The notes beneath the pieces were generated by a model that was not told the DNA's origin, made no database searches, and saw nothing but the letters and a program-made list of their open reading frames with translations. A program made the position numbers and the translations under genes. This document shows positions 15,807 to 23,656 of a stretch of DNA of 64,000 bases, in pieces (position 1 is the first letter of the stretch; every line of letters starts with the position of its first letter). This stretch comes from a virus, in the IMG/VR virus record IMGVR_UViG_3300023184_000028, positions 1 to 64,000 of that record, one strand, 5' to 3'.

Positions 15807-15838
15807 AAACCCCTCCGTTGAATAAATGTGAGGGGTTT
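15807..15838 (+). terminator. rho-independent terminator
   Basis: AAACCCCTC and GAGGGGTTT form a 9-bp stem around a 14-nt loop. The U-run is short, so termination may be partial. Confidence 0.65.
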
Positions 15839-15839
15839 A

Positions 15840-15848
15840 GTATTTATA
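15840..15848 (+). promoter_or_regulatory. putative late promoter GTATTTATA
   Basis: Immediately after the terminator and only 4 nt before the ATG of the large terminase gene. Confidence 0.55.
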
Positions 15849-15852
15849 GTAT

Positions 15853-17622
15853 ATGAGTTTATCAAAAGAACAATTAATTTTAGAATATACAAAGTGTGTT
15901 AAGAACACTCCTTATGCTCTTAAAACATACCTACAGACATACGATAATACTGCGTCTCAGTATGTCCCATTAGAGTTATTTCCTGACCAAATTTCATTAC
16001 TTGAGGATTATGAGACACATAATGAAAACATTGCATTAAAATATAGACAGGCGGGTGTAACAACTGTTACCGCTGCATGGGCATCAAAAAGATTAGCGTT
16101 TGCATCTAAAAAGAAACCTGAAAAGATTTTGATTATTGCAAATAAGTTGGATACTGCGATTGAAATGGCGAATAAGGTTAGAGCTTTTACCTCTCAATGG
16201 CCGAAATGGACAGGTATTGATTTTTCTAAAGAAAAAGATTCTCAAAGACATTATAAATTAAACAACGGATGTGAGGTTAAAGCGGTTGCAACATCAAAAG
16301 ATGCTCTTCGTGGTTATACTCCAACAATACTGATATTTGATGAGGCGGCGTATATTGAGGCTGATGGTGATTTTTGGGCGGCTTGTATGGCATCACTATC
16401 TACGGGTGGTAAGGTTATTGTTATATCAACACCAAATGGATTTGACCCGATTTATTATGAAATCTATGACCAAGCATTGAGGTCAATGAATGAGTTTAAG
16501 ATATCTGAAATGTTTTGGTATAAAGACCCAAGATATACCAAAGACTTGAAGTTGGTTAAAATAGATGATTTAGTACATTATTTCTTAAATAGAAACGATT
16601 ATAAAGAACCTGAAATAATTGATTTTGAAGGTGTTGATTTTAAGGATAGGAATTTTGAGGAGATAAAGAAAAAAATTGCTGATGGGTATAAACCAACATC
16701 AAGTTGGTTTGAAGGGATGGTTAAGAAATTAAAATTTGATAAGAGAAAAATATCTCAAGAGTTGGAGTGTAATTTCTTGGGTTCGGGTGATAACGTTTTT
16801 GATTCAAAACAATTACAAGGTATCTTCCAAAATATGTTAAAAGAACCCGAAAATAAATTAATGAGTAATTGTTTGTGGATTTGGAAGGAACCTGTTTCAG
16901 GTCACAAGTATATTATGGGTATGGACGTATCCAGAGGTGATTCTGAGGACTTTACCTCATTAGTGATAATAGACTTTGATGAAAGAGAACAAGTGTTAGA
17001 ATACGTGGGTAAAATACCTCCTGACGTAGCTGCAGAAGTTGCCTATAAGTGGGGTTTGATGTACAACGCATATATTGTTATTGATATTACAGGAGGTATG
17101 GGTGTTGCAAGTGCAAGAAAACTACAGGAAATGGGATATAAAAATCTATACATTGATGGAGTTGATATGGCAAATCCGTGGAAATATAACCCCAAAGCTT
17201 TAGAAAAAATACCAGGAATTAACTTTAATAATAAGAGGGTTCAAATAATTGCATCATTTGAGGAGGCGTTAAGACACGGATTTAGGATGTATAGTCATAG
17301 GTTATTTAACGAGATGAATACTTTTATCTATATCAATGGTAGACCTGACCACCAAAAAGGACATCATGATGATTTGATAATGGGAATCTCTATGGCGACA
17401 TACGTTGGTGAAAGTTCATTTAGTCAATTAACTAAGGCAACAGACCAAACCAAAGCAATGTTAAACTCATGGCAAGTAAATATTAATGAAGAAACAAGTA
17501 AAGCGGTATCGTTTAACCCCGTATTACCATCAGGCCCAATGATGGGAAATCAAAGATTTGACAATGAACCGTCTAGGAAAGATTATGAAACATATGGTTG
17601 GTTATTTGGTTCAAGAAGATAG
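15853..17622 (+). CDS. terL: large terminase subunit (T4 gp17-like)
   Basis: 589 residues. The ATPase has a deviant Walker A YRQAGVTT (64-71, no lysine before the Thr pair) and Walker B ILIFDEAAYIE (159-169, Asp163-Glu164). A coupling-type VISTPNG follows near 190. The RNase H-like nuclease carries MGMDVSRGD (Asp358), VIDITGG (Asp411) and HHDDLIMG (Asp506/507). It pumps DNA into the prohead through the portal and cuts concatemers. Length and domain order match T4 gp17. The portal gene follows after 36 nt. Confidence 0.95.
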   Translation: MSLSKEQLILEYTKCVKNTPYALKTYLQTYDNTASQYVPLELFPDQISLLEDYETHNENIALKYRQAGVTTVTAAWASKRLAFASKKKPEKILIIANKLDTAIEMANKVRAFTSQWPKWTGIDFSKEKDSQRHYKLNNGCEVKAVATSKDALRGYTPTILIFDEAAYIEADGDFWAACMASLSTGGKVIVISTPNGFDPIYYEIYDQALRSMNEFKISEMFWYKDPRYTKDLKLVKIDDLVHYFLNRNDYKEPEIIDFEGVDFKDRNFEEIKKKIADGYKPTSSWFEGMVKKLKFDKRKISQELECNFLGSGDNVFDSKQLQGIFQNMLKEPENKLMSNCLWIWKEPVSGHKYIMGMDVSRGDSEDFTSLVIIDFDEREQVLEYVGKIPPDVAAEVAYKWGLMYNAYIVIDITGGMGVASARKLQEMGYKNLYIDGVDMANPWKYNPKALEKIPGINFNNKRVQIIASFEEALRHGFRMYSHRLFNEMNTFIYINGRPDHQKGHHDDLIMGISMATYVGESSFSQLTKATDQTKAMLNSWQVNINEETSKAVSFNPVLPSGPMMGNQRFDNEPSRKDYETYGWLFGSRR

Positions 17623-17630
17623 TATTTATA
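17622..17630 (+). promoter_or_regulatory. putative late promoter GTATTTATA
   Basis: Overlaps the terL stop codon and lies 28 nt before the portal ATG, giving the portal gene its own promoter. Confidence 0.5.
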
Positions 17631-17658
17631 AAAAAAACAAATAGATTAAATTTAATAG

Positions 17659-19533
17659 ATGGAACAGAATACTCAAAATAATCAAAATGGCCAAAATTTA
17701 ACAATATGGCAAAGGTTATCACAAACCTTTGGTCCAAATTCTTTATTAAATCAGGACTATCCTACGTTCAGATATGATAAAAAAGAATTACTTAAAACTA
17801 CAAATAAGCAAGAGTTTGAAAAACAAAAATTACAAGCACAACAAACCGTATATCTTGCTCAACAGTGGACAAAAATAGAAAATAATCTGTATACTCAAGG
17901 TGTTTATTTTGAACCAACAAGATTAGCATCCTATTATGATTATGAATCTATGGAGTATACACCAGAAATTTCCGCAGCATTAGACATTTATGCGGAAGAA
18001 TCTACAACCGTAAATCAGAATGGGTTTATCTTACAAATATATTCAGAATCAAAACGTATTAAATCAGTATTAGCGGATTTATTTAACAACGCATTAGATA
18101 TCAATACTAACTTGGTGATGTGGACTAGAAATGTTTGTAAATACGGAGATAATTTTGTTTACTTAAAACTTGACCCCGAAAAAGGGATTGTGGGTTGTTT
18201 GCAATTACCTAACATTGAGATTGAAAGAGTTGAAAAAGGTATGAAAGGTAAATCTAACTTGGATAACAACGAATCGGAACAAAAAACATTAAGATTTAAT
18301 TGGAAAAATAGAGATTTAGAATTTAACACTTGGGAAATTGCTCACTTCAGATTATTGGGTGACGATAGAAAACTTCCTTATGGTACTTCAATGTTAGAAA
18401 AGGCTAGGCGTATTTGGAAACAACTTTTGTTATCTGAAGATGCCATGTTAATTTATCGTACATCAAGAGCACCTGAAAGAAGAATGTTTAAGGTATTTGT
18501 TGGTAATATGGATGATAAAGATGTTGAAGCATACGTACAACGTGTTGCAAATAAATTCAAACGTGACCAAGTTGTTGACAATAAGACAGGTAATGTGGAT
18601 TTGAGATTTAATCAAATGGCTGTAGACCAAGATTATTTCATACCTGTTAGAGACGCATCAGCACCTGACCCTATTACAACATTACCAGGAGCTCAAAACC
18701 TATCTGAAATTGCAGATATTGAATATATCCAAAAGAAACTGTTGACAGCTTTGAGAGTACCAAAAGCGTTTTTAGGATTTGAAGAAGTTGCGGGAGACGG
18801 TAAAAATTTATCATTACAAGATATTCGTTTTGCAAGAACTATTAATAGAATACAAAAAAGTATGTTAGCCGAAATGAATAAAATCGCTATTATACATTTG
18901 TTTTTACTTGGATTTGAAGATGAATTATCCAACTTTACCTTATCGTTAACAAACCCATCAACTCAAGCCGACTTGTTAAAAGTTGATGTTTGGAAAGAAA
19001 AAGTTTTACTATACAAAGACGCAACAACCAAAGTAGAAGGAATTGCACCTGTATCTCATTCATGGGCTAAAAAACATATATTGGGTATGTCAGATGAAGA
19101 AATTAAACTTGATATACAACAACAAAGAATTGAGAAAGCAGTTGCCACTGAACTTGAAAATACAGCAACAGTTATTATTAAAACAGGTATTTTTGATAAT
19201 ATTGACAAACTATACGGTTCATCTTCAGGTACTACCGCAGGTGCTGCTCCACCAGCTGGAGGAGGTGAAGAAACCGCACCTGAACCCGGTGGATTGGGTG
19301 GTTTAGGAGCACCACCACCTGGAGGAGGAGAAGAAGGAGGAGCACCACCACTTGGAGGAGAAGGGGCACCACCAGAAGGTGAAGTAACACCTGAATCAAG
19401 AAAAGATAGTAATTATAACATTTTATTAGAAAATGACGATATGTTAATGGACAACGAAATAATTGATTTGTCTAGAGCTAAAAATTATTTAGGTGAAATG
19501 GAGGAGCAATTGAATAAACTCCTAAATGACTAA
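17659..19533 (+). CDS. gp20: portal protein (T4 gp20-like)
   Basis: 624 residues. It shows the gp20-type core: EYTPEISAALDIYAEEST, then NVCKYGDNFVYLKLD, the RAPERRMFKVFVGN stretch and the LPGAQNLSEIADIEYIQKKL clip-to-stem region, then VPKAFLGFEE. The dodecameric portal forms the DNA channel and nucleates prohead assembly. After about residue 520 a Gly/Pro/Glu-rich linker (PPAGGGEE repeats) leads to an acidic C-terminal helix, an addition not seen in T4 gp20. It follows the terminase gene as in other T4-like phages. Confidence 0.93.
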   Translation: MEQNTQNNQNGQNLTIWQRLSQTFGPNSLLNQDYPTFRYDKKELLKTTNKQEFEKQKLQAQQTVYLAQQWTKIENNLYTQGVYFEPTRLASYYDYESMEYTPEISAALDIYAEESTTVNQNGFILQIYSESKRIKSVLADLFNNALDINTNLVMWTRNVCKYGDNFVYLKLDPEKGIVGCLQLPNIEIERVEKGMKGKSNLDNNESEQKTLRFNWKNRDLEFNTWEIAHFRLLGDDRKLPYGTSMLEKARRIWKQLLLSEDAMLIYRTSRAPERRMFKVFVGNMDDKDVEAYVQRVANKFKRDQVVDNKTGNVDLRFNQMAVDQDYFIPVRDASAPDPITTLPGAQNLSEIADIEYIQKKLLTALRVPKAFLGFEEVAGDGKNLSLQDIRFARTINRIQKSMLAEMNKIAIIHLFLLGFEDELSNFTLSLTNPSTQADLLKVDVWKEKVLLYKDATTKVEGIAPVSHSWAKKHILGMSDEEIKLDIQQQRIEKAVATELENTATVIIKTGIFDNIDKLYGSSSGTTAGAAPPAGGGEETAPEPGGLGGLGAPPPGGGEEGGAPPLGGEGAPPEGEVTPESRKDSNYNILLENDDMLMDNEIIDLSRAKNYLGEMEEQLNKLLND

Positions 19534-19541
19534 TATTTATT
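19533..19541 (+). promoter_or_regulatory. putative late promoter ATATTTATT
   Basis: Located 15 nt before the ATG at 19557, overlapping the portal stop codon. Confidence 0.5.
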
Positions 19542-19556
19542 GTAAATTATAATATC

Positions 19557-20261
19557 ATGGAATTTGGAATATTAAAATCAAAAATAGAAAAAAAATTAAC
19601 CGAATCTTATTCAAAGAATAGCTTTAATAAAGAAATTAAGACCTTTAGAGATGTTGTTTTAAAGAACGATGGTATTAGTAGGGCATATCACATATACAAT
19701 GAAATTTCCAAATCTAAAGGATTTGATAAGAAATTTGCTGAGGATTATGTTAACGAGTGCATAGACATTTTCAATAGAATTAAGTTTTCTAAAAAATCTA
19801 TATCATTGTTAGAATCTTGGGTTAGTGGAACTAAATGTGAAAATCAATATAAAGATATTGATACTATCTTTAATAAGAGTACGTTAGTTATTGAGAATAT
19901 TATAGAAAGTAAAAATAAGATTATTTCAAATTTAACAACTAAAGAATCCACTACTGAACTAATTAATATTCCTTTAGAAAAAATTGTTGAGGTCGCTAAC
20001 GAAAACTTAAAAAATTATTTAACTGACTTAAATGAATCTGAACTAAATCAGGTTAAAAAATATTTAACATTACCTAAAAATGAAATATCTAAAAGATATG
20101 AAGTTTTAAGTGAACTTATTATTGAAAAATTGGAGAATATGTTAAATGAATCTGATACAGAAACTAAAGAAAGAATTACCGAAACAATTTCTAAAATTAA
20201 AAATGATACTATAGATTCAATATCACTGATAAAATTAAAAACTCTTAACGAGAACTTGTAA
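19557..20261 (+). CDS. helical protein between portal and protease genes (prohead core candidate)
   Basis: 234 residues, almost entirely charged helix, with an N-terminal leader GILKSKIEKKLTES that offers an LTE processing site. T4 has the small prohead-core genes 67 and 68 between genes 20 and 21; this gene occupies the same position, although I see no direct sequence match. Internal scaffold components of this type are cut to peptides by the prohead protease. Its last 17 bases overlap the convergent S21 gene. Confidence 0.6.
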   Translation: MEFGILKSKIEKKLTESYSKNSFNKEIKTFRDVVLKNDGISRAYHIYNEISKSKGFDKKFAEDYVNECIDIFNRIKFSKKSISLLESWVSGTKCENQYKDIDTIFNKSTLVIENIIESKNKIISNLTTKESTTELINIPLEKIVEVANENLKNYLTDLNESELNQVKKYLTLPKNEISKRYEVLSELIIEKLENMLNESDTETKERITETISKIKNDTIDSISLIKLKTLNENL

Positions 20262-20433
20262 TTTTTTGTTGGTAAATAGCCTTTTTCTTTTGGGTTCTTA
20301 ACACTACGGATTTTTTAGTGTATTCTTTTTTTCCTCTTAGGATGTCGTTTTGTTTTGTTTTTATTACCTTATTTTTTAACATTTTAAGTGCCTTATCAAT
20401 TGGCGTTTTGTTATCTAAATTTACTATTATCAT
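20245..20433 (-). CDS. rpsU: ribosomal protein bS21
   Basis: 62 residues. MIIVNLDNKTPIDKALKMLK matches the start of Bacteroidota bS21 (MIIIPVKEGENIDRALKKYK, recalled from the family). The same spacing continues through DILRGKKEYTKKSVVLR, the conserved RR.(A/E)(F/Y)xKPS-like block, and a basic C-terminal helix. Length equals the family norm. bS21 sits at the 3' end of 16S rRNA near the anti-Shine-Dalgarno; phage copies can replace the host protein on ribosomes. It is a lone minus-strand gene inside the rightward head module, convergent with the gene at 19557. Confidence 0.88.
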   Translation of the reverse strand: MIIVNLDNKTPIDKALKMLKNKVIKTKQNDILRGKKEYTKKSVVLRTQKKKAIYQQKITSSR

Positions 20434-20466
20434 ATATTACAAATATCATTAAAAATAGTAAAATTC

Positions 20467-20498
20467 TTTGACATGGTTAATTTTATTGTGTATTTTTA
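20467..20498 (+). promoter_or_regulatory. host-type promoter (TTTG-N20-TATTTTTA)
   Basis: TTTG at 20467-20470, 20 nt, then TATTTTTA at 20491-20498, near the Bacteroidota consensus. It lies 30 nt before the ATG at 20529 and faces away from the S21 gene. Confidence 0.45.
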
Positions 20499-20528
20499 TA
20501 AAAAATAAACTACACATAATGGAAAAAC

Positions 20529-20978
20529 ATGAAGAAAGGAAAAAGTACGAAACTAACGGGTTATCGTTCTTATAAAGTGAACTATGGAACAGTAGATTCA
20601 AGAACATTAAAATCAATTTACCTCAACATTCAAACTTGGGCTGAACCTAAAAAAGAAATAGAATCACCACAAAGGTCAGTTAACAATTTATCAAGACAAA
20701 TCAAACACGCAATTTTAGACTACCTAAATACAAACATTTTTAATGATAAATTTATTGTTGATTTAGATTTAAGGTCAAGCGGAATTCAATTAAATAAAAA
20801 ATCATTTCTAAATTTAGAATGTTTTTTTTACTTAAAAAACCAAAACGAAGATTTTAAGTCTTTATTACTTAAGAATGAAATCAAAAAAATTACAGACGGA
20901 ATCATAAATAAAAACTTCAAAAAGAACGATTCTTATTCATTTAGTTTAACTAAAAAAGAAACTATTTCTATCAAATAA
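20529..20978 (+). CDS. hypothetical basic protein
   Basis: 149 residues, basic start (MKKGKSTKLTGYRSYKVNYG), with a middle that looks like alternating helix and strand (KFIVDLDLRSSGIQLN, FLNLECFFYLKNQ) and a lysine-rich C-terminus. No known family. Unlike its neighbours it has a host-type promoter, which suggests early rather than late expression. The host-like promoter and the divergent S21 gene mark this spot as an insertion of regulatory-type genes within the head module. Confidence 0.55.
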   Translation: MKKGKSTKLTGYRSYKVNYGTVDSRTLKSIYLNIQTWAEPKKEIESPQRSVNNLSRQIKHAILDYLNTNIFNDKFIVDLDLRSSGIQLNKKSFLNLECFFYLKNQNEDFKSLLLKNEIKKITDGIINKNFKKNDSYSFSLTKKETISIK

Positions 20979-20998
20979 TGAAATATACCTTAAACAAC

Positions 20999-21007
20999 AT
21001 ATTTATT
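20999..21007 (+). promoter_or_regulatory. putative late promoter ATATTTATT
   Basis: Located 13 nt before the ATG of the prohead protease gene. Confidence 0.6.
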
Positions 21008-21020
21008 ATAAAATAATAAT

Positions 21021-21749
21021 ATGAAAATATTAGCACCAAATGAAATTGGTAAAGGTATATTGGTAGAATATGACGCAGGTTATATATCACCAACAGATAA
21101 ACATAATGCTCAAATAATTAAAGAATCTAAAAATATGTTAGATTACTCCAAACCATTTGAGTTTTATGCTGTGCTACAAAAATACAATACTCCAAATAGA
21201 AACGGAAGAATTTATCCTGAAAAAATATTAAAAAGAGAAGCCGAAAATTATAAAACCGCAATCTCTAAAGGAACTTCATTATCAGAACTTAATCACCCCG
21301 AATCATCATTGATTGACTTGGATAGAGTATCTCATCTGATAACCGAAGTATGGTGGGAAGGTAATATTTTAATGGGTAAGTTAAAATTATTAACATCACC
21401 AGGATTCCACGAAAGAGGTATCATTTCTTGTAAGGGGGATATGGCCGCCAACTACTTAAGACAAGGTGTTACGTTAGGTATATCTTCAAGAGGTGTTGGT
21501 TCATTGGCAAAGAAAGGAGAACAAAATGAAGTTCAAGATGATTTTGAGTTAATTTGTTTTGACTTGGTATCATCACCATCTACACCTGGCGCATATCTTT
21601 TCTTAAATCCTGAAGATAGAAATAATTATGAAGAGAATCTTGATGAGGAAAACAAAATGAAAAGAGAAAGGGTATTAGGGTCAAAACCTGGTGAAGGAAA
21701 CAAATCACTTGACTTAATGAGAAAATTATCCGATTATTTGGGAAAATAA
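21021..21749 (+). CDS. gp21: prohead core protease (T4 gp21-like)
   Basis: 242 residues. The herpesvirus-assemblin/U9-like fold shows LQKYNTPNRNGRIYP (51-65), the histidine in SELNHPESS (His92) and the serine in LGISSRGVG (Ser155/156), with a second acidic strand DDFELICFDLVSSPSTPGA. It cleaves scaffold and capsid proteins after [IL]xE sequences during maturation, then digests itself. Its position between the portal region and the scaffold gene matches T4. Confidence 0.93.
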   Translation: MKILAPNEIGKGILVEYDAGYISPTDKHNAQIIKESKNMLDYSKPFEFYAVLQKYNTPNRNGRIYPEKILKREAENYKTAISKGTSLSELNHPESSLIDLDRVSHLITEVWWEGNILMGKLKLLTSPGFHERGIISCKGDMAANYLRQGVTLGISSRGVGSLAKKGEQNEVQDDFELICFDLVSSPSTPGAYLFLNPEDRNNYEENLDEENKMKRERVLGSKPGEGNKSLDLMRKLSDYLGK

Positions 21750-21756
21750 ATAAATT

Positions 21757-21975
21757 ATGGAAATGGATGAAAAGTATTTTGTTGCAAAAATTATGTATGA
21801 TTTACCAGACCCTGAGTCAGGAAAAATTAAAAAAATTAGAGAAGAAAAGTTAGTTCGTGGGTTTTCAGTAACTGATGTTGAAGCAAAAGTGACTAAACGA
21901 TACGAGACTTTTTCACAAGATTGGAGAATTACTTCTGTATCTGAAAGTAAAATTGATGAGGTTTTAGAAGGGTAA
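21757..21975 (+). CDS. small conserved protein (DUF4494-like)
   Basis: 72 residues, 7 nt after the protease gene. The pattern of an initial KYFVAKIMYD strand, a charged KKIREEKLVRGFSVTDVEA turn-helix and a final ITSVSESKIDEVL strand resembles small Bacteroidota proteins called DUF4494; this comparison is from memory. A similar small protein occurs at 27472. Function is unknown. A terminator follows. Confidence 0.5.
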   Translation: MEMDEKYFVAKIMYDLPDPESGKIKKIREEKLVRGFSVTDVEAKVTKRYETFSQDWRITSVSESKIDEVLEG

Positions 21976-21993
21976 GTAATTAAATTAAAAAAT

Positions 21994-22020
21994 AAAAGGA
22001 GACAATATGTCTCCTTTTTT
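21994..22020 (+). terminator. rho-independent terminator
   Basis: AAAAGGAGACA and TGTCTCCTTTT form an 11-bp stem with a 3-nt loop, followed by more T. It separates the protease transcript from the scaffold gene. Confidence 0.85.
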
Positions 22021-22113
22021 CGTATATGGTAATATTTATTGTGGTAATAAACCGCAATTCTAAAATAAATGGGGGTAAAACACTCCTATAATAAACTTTT
22101 TGTATAAATAGAA

Positions 22114-22122
22114 ATATTTATA
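22114..22122 (+). promoter_or_regulatory. putative late promoter ATATTTATA
   Basis: Located 18 nt before the scaffold ATG, in a 120-bp AT-rich gap after the terminator. A forward TATAAATA (T4 late consensus) also occurs at about 22103-22110. Confidence 0.6.
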
Positions 22123-22140
22123 TAGTAAATTATACTAAAA

Positions 22141-23628
22141 ATGGCAGAAAAAAAATCACTAGTAGAAGAAACATTACTCCAAATGAGAAGTTTGGAAAAT
22201 GTGATTTCTGAAAATGCAAAAGGAATACTTCACTCAACCATGAGAGAAGAAATCGGAGAATTAGTAAAAGAGTCCCTTAAAGAGGCTGAAGAAGACGAAT
22301 CAATGAGTATGGATACTGAAATGTCTGAACAAGATGATGACATGGAAGTTGATATGACAGATGATTCTGAAGATGAAACCGACACTGAAACTGACGACAT
22401 GACTGACACAGAAGATGACATGGAAGACGATGAAACTGACGACATGGATGACATGGAAGATGATGAAACTGAAGACATGGACATGACAATGGATGACGAA
22501 GACGAAGAACCTGTTGATTTAACAAATGCTTCTGACGAAGAAATTTTAAAGGTATTCAAAGGTATGGGTGAAGAAGATGGTATTATCGTTAAAAAAGACG
22601 GTAACACTGTTGATTTACAGGATACTAATGATGATTCTCATTACAAAATTTCTTTAGGTGAGCAATTTGAGGATGAAATGGAAGACGACGAATTCGGTAT
22701 GTCTAAAATGGGTGGAATGACTGGCATGGATGATGAAGAAGATGAGGAGGGATGGGAAGAAATTTCTCCAATTCATGGTATGAATGACGAATCTGAAGAA
22801 GATGAAGAAGGTATTATGTATGAAATTGAAATGGATGAAGAATCTGAAGAAGACCAATCTATGGAAATGGATGAAGAATCTGAAGAAGACCAATCTATGG
22901 AAATGGATGAAGAATCTGAAGAAGATGACGAATCATTAGAAGAAGGATTTAAACCTAAAGGTAAGGGAATTGGTAAAGCAAAATTCCAATACAAAAAAAC
23001 CAAAGGTGGTTTCAAAGAAACCATGAAACAAGGGACAAAAGGTGTTGGAATGGGTAAACCAAAATTTGAATTTAAAAAAGGTGAGAACATGGGCGGTACA
23101 AATAAAATTGTTAAAAAAACCGAAACCAAAGAAGCTGCTAGAACCTTAGGTGCTGGAAGAAGATTTGGAAAACCTGGATTACCTAAACCAAAAGCGGCTC
23201 CAAGACATTTGAATTTAGAATCTGTTGAAAGAGAAGTTAAATTACTTAGAGAAAAAAATGAAGAGTACAGAAAAGCGCTTAACGTTTTTAGAAGTAAACT
23301 TAACGAAGTTGCGGTTTTTAATTCTAATTTGGCTTACGCTACAAGATTATTTACTGAACATTCAACTACCAAACATGAAAAAATCAATATCTTAAGAAGA
23401 TTTGATTCTGTTGAATCTTTAAAAGAGTCAAAATCTCTTTATAAAATTGTTAAAGATGAACTTTCATCTCAAGGTGGTGGTAAACTAATGAAAGAGTCAA
23501 TTCAAGAAAAAATTGATAAGACTCCATCATCAGGTTCTGCGGCTAATTTAATTGAGTCAAAAACTTACGAAAACCCTCAATTTATGAGAATGAAAGATTT
23601 GATGTCAAAAATGAACATCATAAAATAA
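22141..23628 (+). CDS. gp22: acidic prohead scaffold protein (T4 gp22-like position)
   Basis: 495 residues. Residues about 55-270 are extremely acidic (Glu/Asp/Met/Ser), including three copies of a 12-residue unit EMDEESEEDQSM. A basic Gly/Lys section follows, then a coiled-coil C-terminal region (REVKLLREKNEEYRKALNVF and onwards). Directly before the major capsid gene is the usual place of the core scaffold gene. Scaffold proteins form the prohead core and are degraded by the protease. Similarity to T4 gp22 is by position and composition, not by alignment. Confidence 0.7.
   Translation: MAEKKSLVEETLLQMRSLENVISENAKGILHSTMREEIGELVKESLKEAEEDESMSMDTEMSEQDDDMEVDMTDDSEDETDTETDDMTDTEDDMEDDETDDMDDMEDDETEDMDMTMDDEDEEPVDLTNASDEEILKVFKGMGEEDGIIVKKDGNTVDLQDTNDDSHYKISLGEQFEDEMEDDEFGMSKMGGMTGMDDEEDEEGWEEISPIHGMNDESEEDEEGIMYEIEMDEESEEDQSMEMDEESEEDQSMEMDEESEEDDESLEEGFKPKGKGIGKAKFQYKKTKGGFKETMKQGTKGVGMGKPKFEFKKGENMGGTNKIVKKTETKEAARTLGAGRRFGKPGLPKPKAAPRHLNLESVEREVKLLREKNEEYRKALNVFRSKLNEVAVFNSNLAYATRLFTEHSTTKHEKINILRRFDSVESLKESKSLYKIVKDELSSQGGGKLMKESIQEKIDKTPSSGSAANLIESKTYENPQFMRMKDLMSKMNIIK
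22828..22935 (+). repeat. 36-bp tandem coding repeat, three units
   Basis: Two identical 36-bp units (22828-22863, 22864-22899) and a third diverging near its end (22900-22935) encode EMDEESEEDQSM. The identical DNA copies suggest a recent slippage expansion. Confidence 0.85.
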
Positions 23629-23656
23629 ACTAAAAAAAAATTAAATAAAATTTAAA

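Noticed and set aside
22103-22110. Forward TATAAATA as a T4-type late promoter
   Set aside because: It occurs at only a few starts and there beside the reverse motif. The set as a whole points to ATATTTATA as the consistent signal.
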